From Hamadaea sp. (GTDB lineage: Bacteria; Actinomycetota; Actinomycetes; Mycobacteriales; Micromonosporaceae), in assembly GCF_013362815.1 (NCBI RefSeq), contig NZ_JABFVK010000029.1, positions 1-47,061 on the forward strand: a stretch of 47,061 nucleotides of DNA. The letters run 5' to 3'. The translations under genes were made by a program, and so were the position numbers. A model generated the notes under the pieces. The model ran no database searches. It was given only the letters and a program-made list of their open reading frames with translations, and was not told the origin of the DNA. Position 1 is the stretch's first letter. Every line of letters begins with the position of its first letter. Below, one piece after another: positions 45,612 through 47,061 of this stretch.

Positions 45612-46989
45612 GTGATTCCTCCAACTGGTCTTGCGGGTCGTTCGTCATGAGCAGGCGCAACGGGACCGGCGTCGCGATCGGACGATTCGCGTACGCGAGC
45701 GGGGCGCAGCCGAGCACATCGGCGCTGGACAGCCCGCAGAGCCGGCCTTGGCAGCGGCCCATCCCGGCGCGGGTCAGCAGTTTGACGGCGCGGGGATCGT
45801 CGGCGCCGAGCGCCTGTGCGGCCCGCACTTCGCCGAAGGTGACGCCCTCGCAGCGGCACAAGACGGTGCCGTCGGCGACCCGTGTGCTCCAGCCGGGGGC
45901 GAAGCCGTGCACCTCGTGCAGGGCGTCGGCGAAACGGCGCGCGGCGGCGGCCCGCCTGCGCCAGGGCTTCGAGGCCACCTGGTACGCCGTTTCGTCGAGG
46001 CGCCCCAGGTGGCGTGCGGCGGCGAGACCCGCCAGGGTGCCGGTGGCGTACGCGGAGTCCGCGCCGCCCACCCCGGCGAGCTCACCCGCCGCGAAGACGC
46101 CCGCCTGCGAGGTCCGCAGGTCGGCGTCCACCTGCGCGATCGGGCTGCCATCCCTCGGGTCGACGAGGAGTGCGCAACCCAACGCGCTCGCCAGCTCCAC
46201 CTGTGGGGTGAAGCCGTGGCCGACGGCGACCGCGTCAACGACCGCCGTACGTTCCTTTGTGCCACATCGCAGTTTCGCGATCATGACGTCCCGCTCGGGA
46301 GTGATCTCTCGCACTTCCCAGCCCGACCAGACCGGCACCCGGTGACGCCAGAGCCGACCCCGGTACGCAACCGCCTGCCAGAGCTTGCGCGGTGCGCGTA
46401 CCACTGTGGAAAAGTGCCGTGACCAGGCTCGGGGCCGAACCGGATCGGCGACGGCGACCACGTCGACCCCGGCTTCGGCGAGCGAGACCGCGAGCGAGAG
46501 CAGCAACGGGCCGGTTCCCGTGACCAGTACGCGTTGCCCGACCTTGACGCCGAGCCCCTTGAGTCGGGCCTGCGCGCCGCCGACGGTGACGACGCCCGGC
46601 AGCTCCCAGCCGGGGAACGGCACGACCCGGTCGTACGCCCCGGTCGCCAGCACGATCGCGCGCGGCTTCAATTCTCTGGTGGTTCGGCCGTCGACGTCGG
46701 CGATCTCCAGCGTGCCCGGGGTGGCTCGCCAGATCTCGTGGCCCAGCAGGAACCGGATGTTCTCGTGCCGTTCGGCGCGCTGGATGAGCTTCGGCGGGGT
46801 GTTCTCGTGCACTGTGGACTGACGGAGGTACTGCCCACCCGGCTTCGCTCCACGGTCCACCACCAGCACGTTGACCCCGTGCTCGGCCGCCGCCAGCGCG
46901 GCCGTCAGTCCGGCTGGGCCTGCCCCCACGACGACGAGCTCCCGCTCCTTGGACGCTGGATCAGGGTTCTGGGTCGAATCTTGGGCCAA
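45604..46989 (-). CDS. FAD/NAD-binding oxidoreductase with [2Fe-2S] BFD-like domain; hydroxyproline dehydrogenase subunit (N-terminus unresolved)
   Basis: The protein has an FAD motif ELVVVGAGPAGLTAALAAAEHG, a second dinucleotide motif RVLVTGTGPLLLSLAV and a C-terminal four-cysteine domain LCRCEGVTFGEV plus GRCQGRLCG, as in HcnB/SoxA-like alpha subunits of D-amino-acid dehydrogenases. With the two downstream genes it fits D-hydroxyproline dehydrogenase. A TTG at 46989 is the start used here, but the frame stays open to the window edge at 47061 (about 24 more codons of an Ala/Pro-rich run). The first residues of the called protein are encoded by a family A repeat, so the true start is unclear. 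Confidence 0.85.
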   Translation of the reverse strand: MAQDSTQNPDPASKERELVVVGAGPAGLTAALAAAEHGVNVLVVDRGAKPGGQYLRQSTVHENTPPKLIQRAERHENIRFLLGHEIWRATPGTLEIADVDGRTTRELKPRAIVLATGAYDRVVPFPGWELPGVVTVGGAQARLKGLGVKVGQRVLVTGTGPLLLSLAVSLAEAGVDVVAVADPVRPRAWSRHFSTVVRAPRKLWQAVAYRGRLWRHRVPVWSGWEVREITPERDVMIAKLRCGTKERTAVVDAVAVGHGFTPQVELASALGCALLVDPRDGSPIAQVDADLRTSQAGVFAAGELAGVGGADSAYATGTLAGLAAARHLGRLDETAYQVASKPWRRRAAAARRFADALHEVHGFAPGWSTRVADGTVLCRCEGVTFGEVRAAQALGADDPRAVKLLTRAGMGRCQGRLCGLSSADVLGCAPLAYANRPIATPVPLRLLMTNDPQDQLEESHE

Positions 46990-47011
46990 GATTCGACCCA
47001 GAACCCTGATC
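46959..47011. repeat. family A palindromic repeat, copy 4 (perfect, inside an ORF)
   Basis: Arms of 26 bp (46959-46984 and 46986-47011) are perfectly complementary around base 46985. The sequence begins GATCAGGGTTCTGGGTCG. It contains no stop in the minus-strand frame of the oxidoreductase, so translation can pass through it. Confidence 0.93.
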
Positions 47012-47037
47012 TGCTGCGGATCTTGCGCGGCCGCGGC

Positions 47038-47061
47038 GGGCGCGACGGGCGCGACGGGCGC
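47038..47061. repeat. short tandem repeat (9-bp unit)
   Basis: GGGCGCGAC is repeated about 2.7 times up to the window edge. On the minus strand it encodes Val-Ala-Pro repeats in the open frame upstream of the oxidoreductase, resembling a flexible linker. Confidence 0.6.

Overview
The window is high-GC DNA of an actinomycete. Most genes use GTG or ATG starts, several start at or near a predicted transcription start (leaderless style), and operons are tightly overlapped (ATGA/GTGA junctions). The block pncB / clpS-DUF2017-mec-cysO-cysM / murI-MBL-rph-rdgB reproduces the order of the Mycobacterium tuberculosis Rv1330c-Rv1341 region, which places the organism in Actinobacteria. A mycelial Micromonospora/Actinoplanes-like soil or plant-litter organism is my inference, not something the sequence proves.

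Layout. 1-2.1 kb: a tRNA-Leu(UAG) with its own promoter, then a histidine-phosphatase gene overlapping a kinase-fold gene. 2.4-4.9 kb: a large secreted parallel beta-helix protein with two tandem carbohydrate-binding-like modules. 5-12.3 kb: export and regulation, comprising a DHA2-type MFS pump, an ABC exporter operon preceded by a 40-bp centred inverted repeat next to an ArsR-type/DUF5937 regulator, a second MFS gene overlapping an SRPBCC gene, and a quinone-oxidoreductase-like MDR enzyme. 12.4-22.1 kb: small regulatory and stress genes: GNAT/MarR pair, NarL-type two-component system facing a DUF6326 membrane protein, VOC, DinB, WYL regulator with a methyltransferase, a flavin oxidoreductase divergent from a MarR regulator with four 15-bp operator-like sites, a lipoprotein, a PaaI thioesterase and a YegP protein.

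22.1-29.9 kb is a full histidine-utilisation cluster: RpiR-type regulator, hutU, an M20 amidohydrolase (allantoate-amidohydrolase-like, probably acting as the N-formylglutamate deformylase), hutF, hutI, hutH. This gives histidine to urocanate to imidazolonepropionate to formimidoylglutamate to formylglutamate to glutamate. 30-39 kb holds the conserved housekeeping block: rdgB, rph, an MBL hydrolase, murI, the CysM/CysO/Mec protein-thiocarboxylate cysteine route, DUF2017, clpS, pncB and pncA (NAD salvage). 39-43.5 kb: dimethylargininase, MFS transporter, ctaD and a small membrane protein. 43.7 kb to the end: a minus-strand trans-4-hydroxyproline catabolic operon (flavoprotein dehydrogenase, DapA-family deaminase, proline-racemase-family epimerase) that runs off the right edge.

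The most unusual structure is not a gene. The window carries at least four families of dispersed palindromic elements whose ends carry GATC, usually as TGATCA. Family A (4 copies) has arms of up to 31 bp with paired base changes. Families B (3), C (2) and D (2) are described separately. They sit mainly at 3' ends of genes, and several of them supply the stop codon or terminal codons of the neighbouring gene; one lies in frame in the N-terminal part of a flavoprotein ORF. A second notable point is a CysO sulfur carrier whose diglycine is followed by a 13-residue hydrophobic tail, which would have to be cut off, plausibly by the adjacent JAMM protease Mec.
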